Below the pieces are notes generated by a model. The model saw only the letters and a program-made list of their open reading frames with translations, made no database searches and was not told where the DNA came from. This document shows positions 52,078 to 61,792 of a stretch of 64,000 nt of DNA, piece after piece. Position numbers and translations under genes: made by a program. This stretch comes from Deltaproteobacteria bacterium. GTDB lineage: Bacteria > Myxococcota_A > UBA9042 > DTJE01. How positions within the stretch are numbered: the first letter of the stretch is position 1; every line of letters starts with the position of its first letter. The stretch is from the NCBI GenBank assembly GCA_029555025.1, contig JAKPTZ010000095.1, positions 1 to 64,000 of the forward strand. Reading direction: 5' to 3'.

Positions 52078-54675
52078 ATGGAAGTGTTCCAGTTTGAATC
52101 AATCAGATGGGGTAACCCGGATCTGTGGTGGCTGCTCCTGCTGCCAGCCATGCTGGTTCCCGCGTGGGTCTGGCAGGAGCTTTCGTTCAGGAAGATTCTC
52201 GGTTCCTTCCCGGGCACCAGGCTCGTCCCGTCAATGGTTCACGGTTCCGGAACCGGCAGGCGCCTGGCGACATTCCTTTGCGCCGTCGTCGCCCTTGAAC
52301 TGCTTGGCGTCGCGGCCATGAGGCCCCGATACGGATTGAAGGACTACGCGGTCAAGGGGATCGGTGTCGATGTAGCAATCGTTCTCGATGCCAGCCGATC
52401 CATGAAGGTCTCCGACGTCGCCCCGGACAGGCTCGGCAAGTCGATCATCGAAATTTCCAGACTCCTGCGTGCTTCCGGCGGCAACCGTGTCGCCCTTGTC
52501 CCGTTCGCCGGAATTTCGTTCATCCAGAGCCCGCTTACGGTGGATCACGAGGTGATACGGCAGTACCTGAACGATCTGCGCGTTACGGACATCCCCGTCC
52601 CGGGAACCGCGCTGGGAAGGGCCCTTAACACCGCCGGCAGGGCGCTTGGCATCGATCAGGCAGGCTTCAGGGGATCGGCGCACAAGGCCATCGTCGTGTT
52701 CACCGACGGCGAGAACCACGAAGGTGAACCGGCTGAAGTGGCAAGGAACCTGGCGCAGAAAGGCGTCCGAATCTTTACCGTCGGTGTCGGTACACCGGAA
52801 GGCAAGCCAATCCCGCGCCTGAACGACAAGGGTGTCGTGACAGGGTTGACCCGGGCCGACGACGGGGTTTCCCCGGTTCTTTCAAAACTTGACGAGGCGC
52901 TGCTGAAGGAAGTTGCCGAGGTGACAGGGGGAAAGTACTTCCAGCTTTCCGGTCTGGCCGCCGGCGCAAGCGTTTCCGAACAGCTCATGAAGGAGATCGA
53001 TTCGCTTCAGAAGGCCGAGTACATGTCGGCGGTCGAACGACTGCTGGAGGACAGGTTCCAATACCCCCTCGCGGCCGCCATCGTGTTCATGCTGCTGCCG
53101 TTCCTCTGGGCCGGCGTCCGACGAAGGCCCGGCCCTGCCCGCGTCGGCGCGGCGGGTGCCGCCATGATGGTGGCGGTGCTGGCGCTGTCGATGCCCGCCA
53201 GTGCGGAACCTTTCGAACACCCGATTCTTGCCAGACTGTTCAACACCAGCCACGGAGGCGTTGACGACGCCACGGAACTGATTCAGGAAAACAGGCACTC
53301 CGAGGCCCTGACGCTTCTTAAGGAACTGGCCACCAGAATCCCGCCGTCGCCGGCGCTTGACCTTGACCTGGCGCTTGCCGCATTCGGATCCGGCGACTTC
53401 GGCGCGGCCGTGGAGTACGCCGAAGGCGCCATCAGGAAGAACGATGCCCTGCCCGAGGGTTCCCCGATCAGGCTCAGTCCCGCTTCGCTTCATCATGCGA
53501 AGGGAACCATGCTGGCAGCCAGAGCCCGCGCAATGTCCGTCGAAAAGAAGCCGCCGCGGGAAGTCCGAAAGGTTTACAGGCAGGCGGTCGATTCCCTTGT
53601 GGCCGCCCTGCTGCTCGATCCGGAAAACCCGGCCACCAGGCGCAACCTTGAAATAGTGGCGACGGCGGCGTACCCACCCTGCTCCAGCCTGGACGATGCA
53701 AGGGAACCCAACAACACCCGCGCTGACGCCGCCTTCCTGACCCCGGATCCGAGTACCCTGGAGGCCGCCGAGACTCTGCTCCTGTGCCCGGCCGACACCG
53801 ACTGGTTCAAACTTCCAGTCAACCAGGGGGAAACCCTTTTCGTTTCGGTTCAGAAGCCGCCCGAGGCCGCCGCGGCGCCAGGTGGAGATCCGTCTGCCCC
53901 GGCGCAACAGCAGAAACCGGAACCGGCCGACGTCGATCTGTCCCTTGAAGGAGATGACGGCACCCTGATTGCTGATGGGGTCAAACAGGCAAGGTGGACC
54001 GCGCCGGACGACGCGGGCTCGACCATGCTGATGAAGGTGACCGGCCCGCAGGTTGAGGACGGTGTCGATTACTTCCTGTCGGCCAGGATCGTTCCACCTT
54101 GTCCGTCCGGGGACGACCAGATGGAACCGAACGATTCCAGGGAAGCAACGAAGGCCATCCAGGAAGGCGAGATGGCCCTTCGCTCCTGTCCTCTCAACGA
54201 CGACTGGTTCCAGTTTGTCGAGCAACAGGGACAGGCAAAGGAGGTTCGTCTGACATCGTCAAACTCCGACGATCCGGTCGATCTTCAGGTATTCAGCGCG
54301 GACGGGGCCTCGATGGACGTCAGGACAGACATCGGGCCGGATGGAACGGTGCGATCCGTCCTTCTTCCAAAGGCGGAGCAGGAGGCCCCGTTCACGATCC
54401 TGGTTTCATCCGGCGCCGGACAGGCCTTCTATACCCTTTCAATCCAGGATCCTGAAGGCGGACAGAACGATCGGCAGAATGACGACCAGCAGAATAACGA
54501 GCAGAAGCCCGATGAACAGGAAGGGAAGGATCGGCAGCAGGAACAAAAATCACAGGGATCGCGTACAATGCGCGAGCTCATTGACGCGATTGACAGCAAC
54601 GACCGGAACCTCGAGGCCCAGGAGGCCGCAAGGAACAACCCGATGGGCGACTCGAGTCCGGACAAGGACTGGTAA
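52078..54675 (+). CDS. batB: BatB-like VWA protein fused to TPR (BatC-like) and PPC-like domains
   Basis: 'GIGVDVAIVLDASRSMKVSDVAPDRLGKS', 'HKAIVVFTDGENHEGEP'; TPR-like middle; two 'EPNNTR.../EPNDSR... DTDWFKLPVNQGE.../NDDWFQFVEQQGQ' PPC-like modules; Gln/Asn-rich tail. Start at ATG 52078. Confidence 0.87.
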   Translation: MEVFQFESIRWGNPDLWWLLLLPAMLVPAWVWQELSFRKILGSFPGTRLVPSMVHGSGTGRRLATFLCAVVALELLGVAAMRPRYGLKDYAVKGIGVDVAIVLDASRSMKVSDVAPDRLGKSIIEISRLLRASGGNRVALVPFAGISFIQSPLTVDHEVIRQYLNDLRVTDIPVPGTALGRALNTAGRALGIDQAGFRGSAHKAIVVFTDGENHEGEPAEVARNLAQKGVRIFTVGVGTPEGKPIPRLNDKGVVTGLTRADDGVSPVLSKLDEALLKEVAEVTGGKYFQLSGLAAGASVSEQLMKEIDSLQKAEYMSAVERLLEDRFQYPLAAAIVFMLLPFLWAGVRRRPGPARVGAAGAAMMVAVLALSMPASAEPFEHPILARLFNTSHGGVDDATELIQENRHSEALTLLKELATRIPPSPALDLDLALAAFGSGDFGAAVEYAEGAIRKNDALPEGSPIRLSPASLHHAKGTMLAARARAMSVEKKPPREVRKVYRQAVDSLVAALLLDPENPATRRNLEIVATAAYPPCSSLDDAREPNNTRADAAFLTPDPSTLEAAETLLLCPADTDWFKLPVNQGETLFVSVQKPPEAAAAPGGDPSAPAQQQKPEPADVDLSLEGDDGTLIADGVKQARWTAPDDAGSTMLMKVTGPQVEDGVDYFLSARIVPPCPSGDDQMEPNDSREATKAIQEGEMALRSCPLNDDWFQFVEQQGQAKEVRLTSSNSDDPVDLQVFSADGASMDVRTDIGPDGTVRSVLLPKAEQEAPFTILVSSGAGQAFYTLSIQDPEGGQNDRQNDDQQNNEQKPDEQEGKDRQQEQKSQGSRTMRELIDAIDSNDRNLEAQEAARNNPMGDSSPDKDW

Positions 54676-54680
54676 GGCAG

Positions 54681-56564
54681 ATGAAAGGCGTGCAGACCGG
54701 ATCATGCCGTACCTTCGGCGCCGCGTTGTCGGCCTTCGTGGCGGCAACCATGATGCTGCCGGCGGCTTTTGCATCGACCTCGGTATCGATGCGCGCCGAC
54801 AGCAGGGAAATCGCCTGGGACGGAACCGTGACGATCGAAATCGTGATGGAAGGCGAATTCGACGAGGCGCGCGGACCGGACATGCCTGACTTCAAGGTGG
54901 TCGGTCGCTCCTCCGGAAGTTCGGTCTCGATCGTCAACGGAACGGTCAGTCGGCAGCAGAGGGTCACCCTTGCGCTTGCACCGCTGCGGGAAGGCGAACT
55001 CGCAATCGGAAAGATCGAACTTGTGCGCGAAGGGCGCGTGGTCGCGACCTCGGGTGCCCTGAAAATCAAGGTGTCCGGCGGTGGGGGTCAATCCCCGTCG
55101 CCTGCCGGTTCGCCGCCGGTCCAGCCAATGCCGGAAGACGAGCCGGAACCCGGGGCCGCGCAGGCCGCCGATGAGCCGGAAGCGGCGACGGCCTCGCCGC
55201 CAGGTTCAGTCGGGCGCGGGCAGGTGCCGGCGGAGATGGCGGGCAGGCAGGCATTCATCCTGCCAAGGGTTCCGGATCGACCGGTCTATGCGGGTGAGCC
55301 GATTTATGTCGAATACGCCCTCTACACAAGGTCGGACGTACCTCTGTCCGGTCTGGCCTTAAACAGCGTTCCCGAACTGAAAGGCTTCATCATCGACAAC
55401 CCATCCCAGGATTCGGAGTCGGTTCGACGGGTCGCTATCGGCGGACGCCGCTTTGAGGAAAGAATCATATGGAGGGCTGCCGTCACGGCAATCGACCCGG
55501 GGAAAAAGACTTTCGATCCGATTTCAATCGACCTGGTCACCGGAGGCATGTTTTCGTCCAGAAGGCATAAACTGGCGAGCGAGCCGCTTGATGTCACCTT
55601 CGCGGAAGTCCCCCTTCAGGGGCGGCCGGCCGATTTCATCCCCGGCACCATCGGTCAGTACATCGTCAACTCTTCGCTGGACAAGCCGATCGTTAAGATC
55701 GGGGAATCGGCGATCCTGACGGTTGAAATCACGGGATCCGGCAATCTCAGGGCTTTGAAGCCGCCAAGGATTGTCGAGCCCGACGGCGTCAGGGTCGATC
55801 GGGTTCCATCGTCCGACCTCGACGAACTGCGCATCGACCGCGGCGGCATATCGGGACGCAAGGTCTTCCAGTTCCTGCTGACCCCTGAAAGGGAAGGAAC
55901 TTTTGAACTTGGAAGGATCGACGTGCCGTTCTTCAGCAGCCTGACCGGCAAGTACGAGCGGGCAAGATCCGACAGGATTGTCCTGACCGGAGCCGGATTT
56001 GCCGCCGGCGGAAAGGTCATGGAGGCCAGGCGCGACAACCCGCCGCTGGGGATCATTGGAGAAAGCGATCTCAAGGTTCCGGAACCGGCAGTTGACGACG
56101 AAATCAACTCCGGCCTGCTGGCGGCGGTCATGGCGGCGCCGGTTCTTTTCTTCGGGGTCGCCGAAACACTGGCCCGGCGAAGGGCGTTCCTGGTCGCGAA
56201 CGGCCGGGCGCTCCGTGGAAGGCGCGCGCTGGCGGCTGCCCGCGCCGGGCTGCGCCGCCTGCGGGAATCGAACACCGGGGGCCAGGAATTCTGGACCGGC
56301 CTGGAAGGCCTTATTCGGGTATTCCTGGACGCGCGCTTCGGGCTCAACACCCAGGCCTTGACGGCCCAGGAGATTGCCACGGCCCTGGCGGCCGCAGGCG
56401 CATCTCCCGACGACATTTCAAGCCTGGCCGGCGAGCTCGAATCCTGCGCCTTCGCGCGCTTCGCACCGGCCAGCGCACTTCAGGGCGACCGGTCGGCGGC
56501 CATCGATCGCGTCGAAAGGTGCCTTTCCGGACTGGACGGTTCGCAGGGGGGGGAGCCGGGATGA
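54681..56564 (+). CDS. batD: BatD-like protein
   Basis: 'VSMRADSREIAWDGTVTIEIVMEGEFDEARGPDMPDFKVVGRSSGSSVSIVNGTVSRQQRVTLALAPLREGELAIGKIEL', 'SAILTVEITGSGNLRALKPPRI'. Confidence 0.9.
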   Translation: MKGVQTGSCRTFGAALSAFVAATMMLPAAFASTSVSMRADSREIAWDGTVTIEIVMEGEFDEARGPDMPDFKVVGRSSGSSVSIVNGTVSRQQRVTLALAPLREGELAIGKIELVREGRVVATSGALKIKVSGGGGQSPSPAGSPPVQPMPEDEPEPGAAQAADEPEAATASPPGSVGRGQVPAEMAGRQAFILPRVPDRPVYAGEPIYVEYALYTRSDVPLSGLALNSVPELKGFIIDNPSQDSESVRRVAIGGRRFEERIIWRAAVTAIDPGKKTFDPISIDLVTGGMFSSRRHKLASEPLDVTFAEVPLQGRPADFIPGTIGQYIVNSSLDKPIVKIGESAILTVEITGSGNLRALKPPRIVEPDGVRVDRVPSSDLDELRIDRGGISGRKVFQFLLTPEREGTFELGRIDVPFFSSLTGKYERARSDRIVLTGAGFAAGGKVMEARRDNPPLGIIGESDLKVPEPAVDDEINSGLLAAVMAAPVLFFGVAETLARRRAFLVANGRALRGRRALAAARAGLRRLRESNTGGQEFWTGLEGLIRVFLDARFGLNTQALTAQEIATALAAAGASPDDISSLAGELESCAFARFAPASALQGDRSAAIDRVERCLSGLDGSQGGEPG

Positions 56565-57328
56565 AACGGATCCTTCCATGCCTGCTTCTGGCCCTCATCC
56601 TCCCGTTGTCCGTCCGGGGCGAAACGGTGCCCCAGCTTTTTGACGCCGGCGTATCCGAATACAGACAGGGAAACTTCGACCGGTCTGCCGGCATCTTTCT
56701 TGATCTTGTGGAAAAATACGACGTTGTTTCCCCCGACGTGCTGGCGAACCTCGGCTCGGCCGAATTCGCCGCCGGCCGTGCCGGCGATGCCATGCTCCAC
56801 CTCATGATGGCCGCAAGACTGGATCCCGATGGAAGGGCCGGCCAGACCGCCGCCGTCAACCTGGACAGGATCCGATCGCTGCTGAACGAGCGGCAGGAAG
56901 GCAGATCTGGTTCCGCATACGTTTTCGGCGGGTACACGGACCCCTGGATGGCCCTTTTCTCGTGGCTTCCACCACAAGCCGCCCTGATCGCCTTCCTGGC
57001 ATGCTGGGCTTCCTTCTTCGTTTCCCTGGCCGTCAGGCGCATGCTTCGGCCCGAAAGCGCAAGGACTCTTGCGGCCATCGCACTTGCTCTTACGGTCGCC
57101 ACCGGATTCATGGCCTATGCCACAAGCAGGATATCCGGATACCGAACGGGAGTCGTCCTGACCGAATCGACTCCACTGATGACGTCGATTGCATCCACGG
57201 AACCGTCGGCAACCCTGCCGGAGGGCCTGGAATTCCGGGTAATGGAACGTCGGGGGGCGTGGGTGAGGATAAGGCTCTCTTCCGGACTGACGGGCTGGAT
57301 CCCCGAATCTGAAGCCGGCATCCCTTAA
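56561..57328 (+). CDS. batE: BatE-like TPR protein with C-terminal SH3-like domain
   Basis: 'LFDAGVSEYRQGNFDRSAGIFLDLVEKYDVVSPDVLANLGSAEFAAGRAGDAMLHLMMAARLDP', TM pair, C-terminal 'RRGAWVRIRLSSGLTGWIPESEAG'. Overlaps batD stop (ATGA). Confidence 0.87.
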   Translation: MKRILPCLLLALILPLSVRGETVPQLFDAGVSEYRQGNFDRSAGIFLDLVEKYDVVSPDVLANLGSAEFAAGRAGDAMLHLMMAARLDPDGRAGQTAAVNLDRIRSLLNERQEGRSGSAYVFGGYTDPWMALFSWLPPQAALIAFLACWASFFVSLAVRRMLRPESARTLAAIALALTVATGFMAYATSRISGYRTGVVLTESTPLMTSIASTEPSATLPEGLEFRVMERRGAWVRIRLSSGLTGWIPESEAGIP

Positions 57329-57345
57329 CCGGCCGTCACGCAGCC

Positions 57346-57373
57346 TGCAACATCCCGCGTTGCAACAATTTTT
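57346..57373 (+). terminator. Weak intrinsic terminator candidate after the bat cluster
   Basis: Perfect 6-bp stem TGCAAC-atcccgc-GTTGCA followed by acaaTTTTT. Confidence 0.4.
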
Positions 57374-57383
57374 GGTCGGCGTG

Positions 57384-57412
57384 TTGGTTCCTGAACGTTC
57401 TGTCGATAAAAT
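57384..57412 (+). promoter_or_regulatory. Candidate sigma70-type promoter of the TPR gene
   Basis: TTGGTT (57384-57389), 17-bp spacer, TAAAAT (57407-57412), ~37 bp upstream of the ATG at 57449. Confidence 0.5.
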
Positions 57413-57448
57413 AAAGCCCTTCAAGTTTGAAAACACCCGGGGTGGAAC

Positions 57449-60400
57449 ATGGATCTTCTCGCTATCCAGATTAACGCGGCGTCCCACGTAGCCGTTCCGG
57501 TCAGGAAGGCATTGCTCGAGCCGGGGCCGGCCGACGCGACTTTCACCCTTCTGTACGCGGCCCACAGACTGCTGCGCCTGGCTTGCGCATTCGGCGGCTA
57601 CGACGCCGACGCGCAGGGGGCTGGCAGGTTCGACCGAATGATTCCATTCGTTGCCGACATGATTTCGCGCGGAACCCTGGATCTGAAGGAAACCGGTGTA
57701 TCGACGGCCCTTTCCGACCTCCAGGTCGCGGCCGACGAACTGGTGACGGTGGACGCGTATGCCGAAAGAACCTCCAGGGAATGGCAGCCGGCACTTGAAT
57801 TGACGATGTCCTGCCTTGGCGGGCTTCGCCCGCTGGCGCTGTTCCTGAGGACGGCTGCCGGCGATCGCGACGGAATGATGCACCTTGCGGTCGGAAGCGG
57901 CCTTCCGGCAGTCAGGAGAGTCTCCCAGCAGGGCTCGCAGGTCACCTCAATCCTGCTGCCGGATGACTCGCTGAAGGAAACCGGACCGGCAATGCGGACC
58001 GGGGACGGCATTGTCGAACCGCTGATACCATGGACCGGATGGGCCGGCTCATTCGAGACAATCGATGGAAGAATCGTTGACGGGGCGGGGGCTGCAACCA
58101 TTCCGGTGGCGCCGTTCGTTCCGGCGTCCGCCCTCGGGCGACTGGCCGCATTTCACGCCGGCGGTTCGGGCGCGCCTGCGGCCCGCATCGGACGGACCGC
58201 ACCGGGTCAGTCGGCAGCCGAATACCTGATAATTTCGACGTTCGGCGGGGATGACTGGAAGACCCCTGCCGGCATCCAGGCCATCTTCGATTTCGTGATC
58301 GACAACGGTGATGCGCGCCTCCAGCAGGCCGTAACCCATGCCGCTGCCGTCGCGATCGGCCGGATGGTGGAATCCCTCTCGACTTCGGATGACGCCGGCG
58401 CGCTGGCCGAGGCCCTGATTTCCCTTCAGCAGTTCCAGGAAGGCGCGGCGAGGACGGCGACCTTGCGCCGTGCCTCCAACCTGTACCTGGAAAAGGTCGG
58501 GGACAAGACCGCGGCGCAACTCTGCCTGCTGAAGGCAATCGAATCGGCGCCTGGCGACACGCACCAGCTTGCCGACCTTCTGGAACTGGCTTCCGAAATG
58601 CCGGCCGGTGATCAGGCCTGGGGCGAGGCGGCGGCAGAGATGGCCGGCGACCTGGTGAAACTTGGAAAGGGCCTGTCCGGTCGCCCCGAGGCGGCTCCAG
58701 TCCTGAAAACCGCGGCGGATCTGTACGACATCGCCGGCAGGGAGGAAGCGGCGGCGCAGGCCCACGCCTGCGTCCTTGAAGCGGATCCCAACGCTGTCGT
58801 AAGCATCGAAAGGGTGATCGCCTCAATTCTGGAACCGGTTGAACTTGAGCGTGAATGCAGGGCCAGGCTGAAGCGGGCATGGGACTCGACTGCCCGGGGA
58901 AAAATCCTGTCCGCACTTGCCCGTGCCCTGGCCGCCCTCGGCCGCGCATCCGAGGCCGCCGAATCCATCAAGGAAGCTCTGGCGCTGCTTCCTGAATCAA
59001 ACGACCTGCTTCAGTCGGCAAGGAGCATCCTGCTTGATGCCGCCGACTGGCCTTCCCTTTCGGGCGTCATGAACCGGCTGCTCGCGGTCGCCCCGGACGC
59101 CCAGGCCAGAACCGACGCCGCAATCGACATGGCCGCGATTGCGGTGGATCGCATGAAATCACCCGCGATTGCTCTTGCCTGGCTTGAAAAGGTCGATGAC
59201 GGAAAGAATGCCGCCATCGCCACGCGGCTTCAGCAGGTGCACGCCGAACTCGGCATGTGGAAGGAAGCCGCCGACGACCTTCAAAGGGTCTTGTCGGATT
59301 CGAACTCGGTTCAGGACTGGATCGCGCTGGCCAGGATTTTCAGGGATCGGCTGGGAAACCAGTCCGAAGCCGCACGGTCGTTCCGAAATGCCCTCGAGCG
59401 ACTTGAAGGACAGGAACTCGTCGCCATCGCTCTTGAGTACGCCGAGCTTCCGGGACTCAAGGATGTGGACGGTTTCGTGGCCACTACCCTTAACCGGGCC
59501 ATCGACGCTGCCGATGACGACATCGTCAAGGCCAGCCTGTTCAAACTGCTTGGGCGTTTCAACTCTGCGGGCGATACTGCCGGTTCTGATTCCGTCCAGC
59601 ATCTCGAAGAGGCTCTGAAGCTCAACCCTGTTGACTGCGAATGTGCGTTGAAACTGGCTGGAATATACCTTGCCAGGGATCAGGCGGAAAAGGCGTTCTC
59701 GATGTTGGAAGCCCCGGCCAGGGCCGCGGCCAGGGCCGGTGACACGGAAACCGAAATCCGTCTGCGGGAGATTTCGGCCGGTGCGGCAGTCCGCTGCTTC
59801 GATCACAAGGGCGCCGCAAGGAACCTGGAACGCATACTCGAACTGCAGCCTGCAAACATCGACGCCGCAAGAAGGCTGGCCGGGGTGCGCGCAGCGCTTG
59901 GCAACGTCGATGGCGCGATCGAAGTCCTTAATTCCCGGGCCACCCCGGATGGAAAGCCGGCGGTTTCGGACGCGCCGCTGCTGCGCGAACTCGCCCGGGC
60001 CCTTTCATCCCAGAAAAGATATGCCGAGGCTCTCGCCAGGCTGCAGGAAGCCTGGGCAATCGACTCCACGCCATCCGAGGAGGTCTTCCGGGAACTTGTG
60101 GAAGCGGCGTCGGCGGCAGGCGACAGGGATGCCATGATCGACTGGCTCAAGCGCCTGGTCAACCTGGAACAGCCTTCGGAACGCAGGTTTACCGACCTGA
60201 TACGCCTCGGCGACGCCATGAAGGCTCAAGGCGACCTCGACGGCGCGACCGAATGGTACATGGTGGCGGCGCGCGAGGAGTACTCCCGAAAGGTGGCGCT
60301 GCACAAGGCCCTGGAATCGTCCATCGAGGCCCGCCAGTTCGGACGGGCCCGCAACATACTGATGAGCATCGTTGAAGAAGAACAGGACGACCTGAAGAAG

Positions 60401-61786
60401 TCCGACTACCTCCTGGCTGCAGCGCTGATTGCCCGCGACGACCTGAACGACCTGAACCAGGCCGCTTCCATCCTGAAGGAGGCCCTGGTCAGGAACCCGT
60501 TCAACGAACAAGCCGCCGCGGCATCGGATCAGCTTCTGCTGAAGCTGGAAAGACTGGACGAGCTTGCGGAATCACTGTCCCTTCGTGCCAGGCACTACAG
60601 GGTTTCGGGCGATTCCGCGGTACTTGTCGATACGTTGAGGAAGCTTGGCGATGTCTATGAAAACGGCCTCCACAACAGCATGAAGGCGGCCGAGGTCTTC
60701 CGACAGATCCTGACCGTCACGCCGGACGATACGGCGGCGCAAAAGCATCTGGCATACTGCCTTACCAGGATTCCGGGATCCGAATCCGAGGCGCTTGAAA
60801 CCCTTCGAAGGGTGGTTTCCGGGGATCCGACGTCGATAGAATCCTACCGCGCCATACGGGATCTGAGCATTCTGACCAGCGATCAGGATCTGGCGACAAG
60901 GGCCTCCAGCGCGCTTATCGTCCTGGGCCAGGGTGACGAATCCGACTTCCACATGGCGGCCCGCAACAGATCCGCCTCGCTGCGGCTGAAGCGCGACCAG
61001 ATCCCGCCGGACGCGTTCATGCGCTTCATCGCCGGCGGCCTGGATACCAGAACGGCGAGGATATTCGCGATTCTGTACAACCCCATCCTGAAGATCGTGC
61101 CATTCAAGACACCCGAGGAAGCCGGGCTGGGCAATGTCAATCGAATCATGATGGATGAAGATGGCCTTTTCCAGAACATGGCCGATGCGGTCGGTCGCGT
61201 GTTCGACATGGAACTGCCGGTATTCTGGCATGCGAGGGGGTCGCGCGGTCTTGCCAAGGCTCCCTTTGCCGGCAGGGCGGTCGTTGTCGGCGATGATCTT
61301 GTTTCTACAAGGCGTGGAAAGGACTTGAGGTTTGCCCTTGCAAGGGCCGTGGTGTCGTTCATGCCCGGCGCGGAATTGTGCGGCGTGGTCGATGCCGCTT
61401 CCCTGCGACTTTTCTTCCTGGCCGCGCTGAAGATGAGCTTCCCTGATTACCCGCTTCCAGCCGATGGGGCCGGCGCGGCAGATTTCGTGCCCCTTCTGGG
61501 CAAGCTGCTGAAGGAACCGGAGAAGGACGAGATCCGGCGCATCCTTGTCAACTTCCGGAAGCTGCAGAAGCCGGTCGATCTGCCCGGATTCATGAGATCG
61601 ATTGACAACATCTCGGCGCGGGCGGGCCTCTTCATGGCGGCCGACCTTGAAGTCGCGGCTTCCAGGACAATGGAGGCGGACATGATCCTTTCCGACATGG
61701 AACCGGAAGACCGCCTTGTCGAACTGGCATCCTGGTGCGTATCCGCGGATTATTCCGAATTGAAAAAGCTGATGATCCAGTCCTGA
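57449..61786 (+). CDS. Giant (1445 aa) TPR-repeat protein with unassigned N- and C-terminal domains, no signal peptide
   Basis: Many helical TPR-like motifs ('HLEEALKLNPVDCECALKLAGIYLARDQAEKAFSML', 'NLERILELQPANIDAARRLAGVRAALGNVDGAIEVL'). Confidence 0.88.
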   Translation: MDLLAIQINAASHVAVPVRKALLEPGPADATFTLLYAAHRLLRLACAFGGYDADAQGAGRFDRMIPFVADMISRGTLDLKETGVSTALSDLQVAADELVTVDAYAERTSREWQPALELTMSCLGGLRPLALFLRTAAGDRDGMMHLAVGSGLPAVRRVSQQGSQVTSILLPDDSLKETGPAMRTGDGIVEPLIPWTGWAGSFETIDGRIVDGAGAATIPVAPFVPASALGRLAAFHAGGSGAPAARIGRTAPGQSAAEYLIISTFGGDDWKTPAGIQAIFDFVIDNGDARLQQAVTHAAAVAIGRMVESLSTSDDAGALAEALISLQQFQEGAARTATLRRASNLYLEKVGDKTAAQLCLLKAIESAPGDTHQLADLLELASEMPAGDQAWGEAAAEMAGDLVKLGKGLSGRPEAAPVLKTAADLYDIAGREEAAAQAHACVLEADPNAVVSIERVIASILEPVELERECRARLKRAWDSTARGKILSALARALAALGRASEAAESIKEALALLPESNDLLQSARSILLDAADWPSLSGVMNRLLAVAPDAQARTDAAIDMAAIAVDRMKSPAIALAWLEKVDDGKNAAIATRLQQVHAELGMWKEAADDLQRVLSDSNSVQDWIALARIFRDRLGNQSEAARSFRNALERLEGQELVAIALEYAELPGLKDVDGFVATTLNRAIDAADDDIVKASLFKLLGRFNSAGDTAGSDSVQHLEEALKLNPVDCECALKLAGIYLARDQAEKAFSMLEAPARAAARAGDTETEIRLREISAGAAVRCFDHKGAARNLERILELQPANIDAARRLAGVRAALGNVDGAIEVLNSRATPDGKPAVSDAPLLRELARALSSQKRYAEALARLQEAWAIDSTPSEEVFRELVEAASAAGDRDAMIDWLKRLVNLEQPSERRFTDLIRLGDAMKAQGDLDGATEWYMVAAREEYSRKVALHKALESSIEARQFGRARNILMSIVEEEQDDLKKSDYLLAAALIARDDLNDLNQAASILKEALVRNPFNEQAAAASDQLLLKLERLDELAESLSLRARHYRVSGDSAVLVDTLRKLGDVYENGLHNSMKAAEVFRQILTVTPDDTAAQKHLAYCLTRIPGSESEALETLRRVVSGDPTSIESYRAIRDLSILTSDQDLATRASSALIVLGQGDESDFHMAARNRSASLRLKRDQIPPDAFMRFIAGGLDTRTARIFAILYNPILKIVPFKTPEEAGLGNVNRIMMDEDGLFQNMADAVGRVFDMELPVFWHARGSRGLAKAPFAGRAVVVGDDLVSTRRGKDLRFALARAVVSFMPGAELCGVVDAASLRLFFLAALKMSFPDYPLPADGAGAADFVPLLGKLLKEPEKDEIRRILVNFRKLQKPVDLPGFMRSIDNISARAGLFMAADLEVAASRTMEADMILSDMEPEDRLVELASWCVSADYSELKKLMIQS

Positions 61787-61792
61787 AGCCGG

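Noticed and set aside
50520-52217. 565-aa minus-strand ORF antisense to batA
   Set aside because: Overlaps well-supported Bat genes; no family motifs.
52882-54225. 447-aa minus-strand ORF antisense to batB
   Set aside because: Shadow ORF in high-GC DNA; no plausible protein features.
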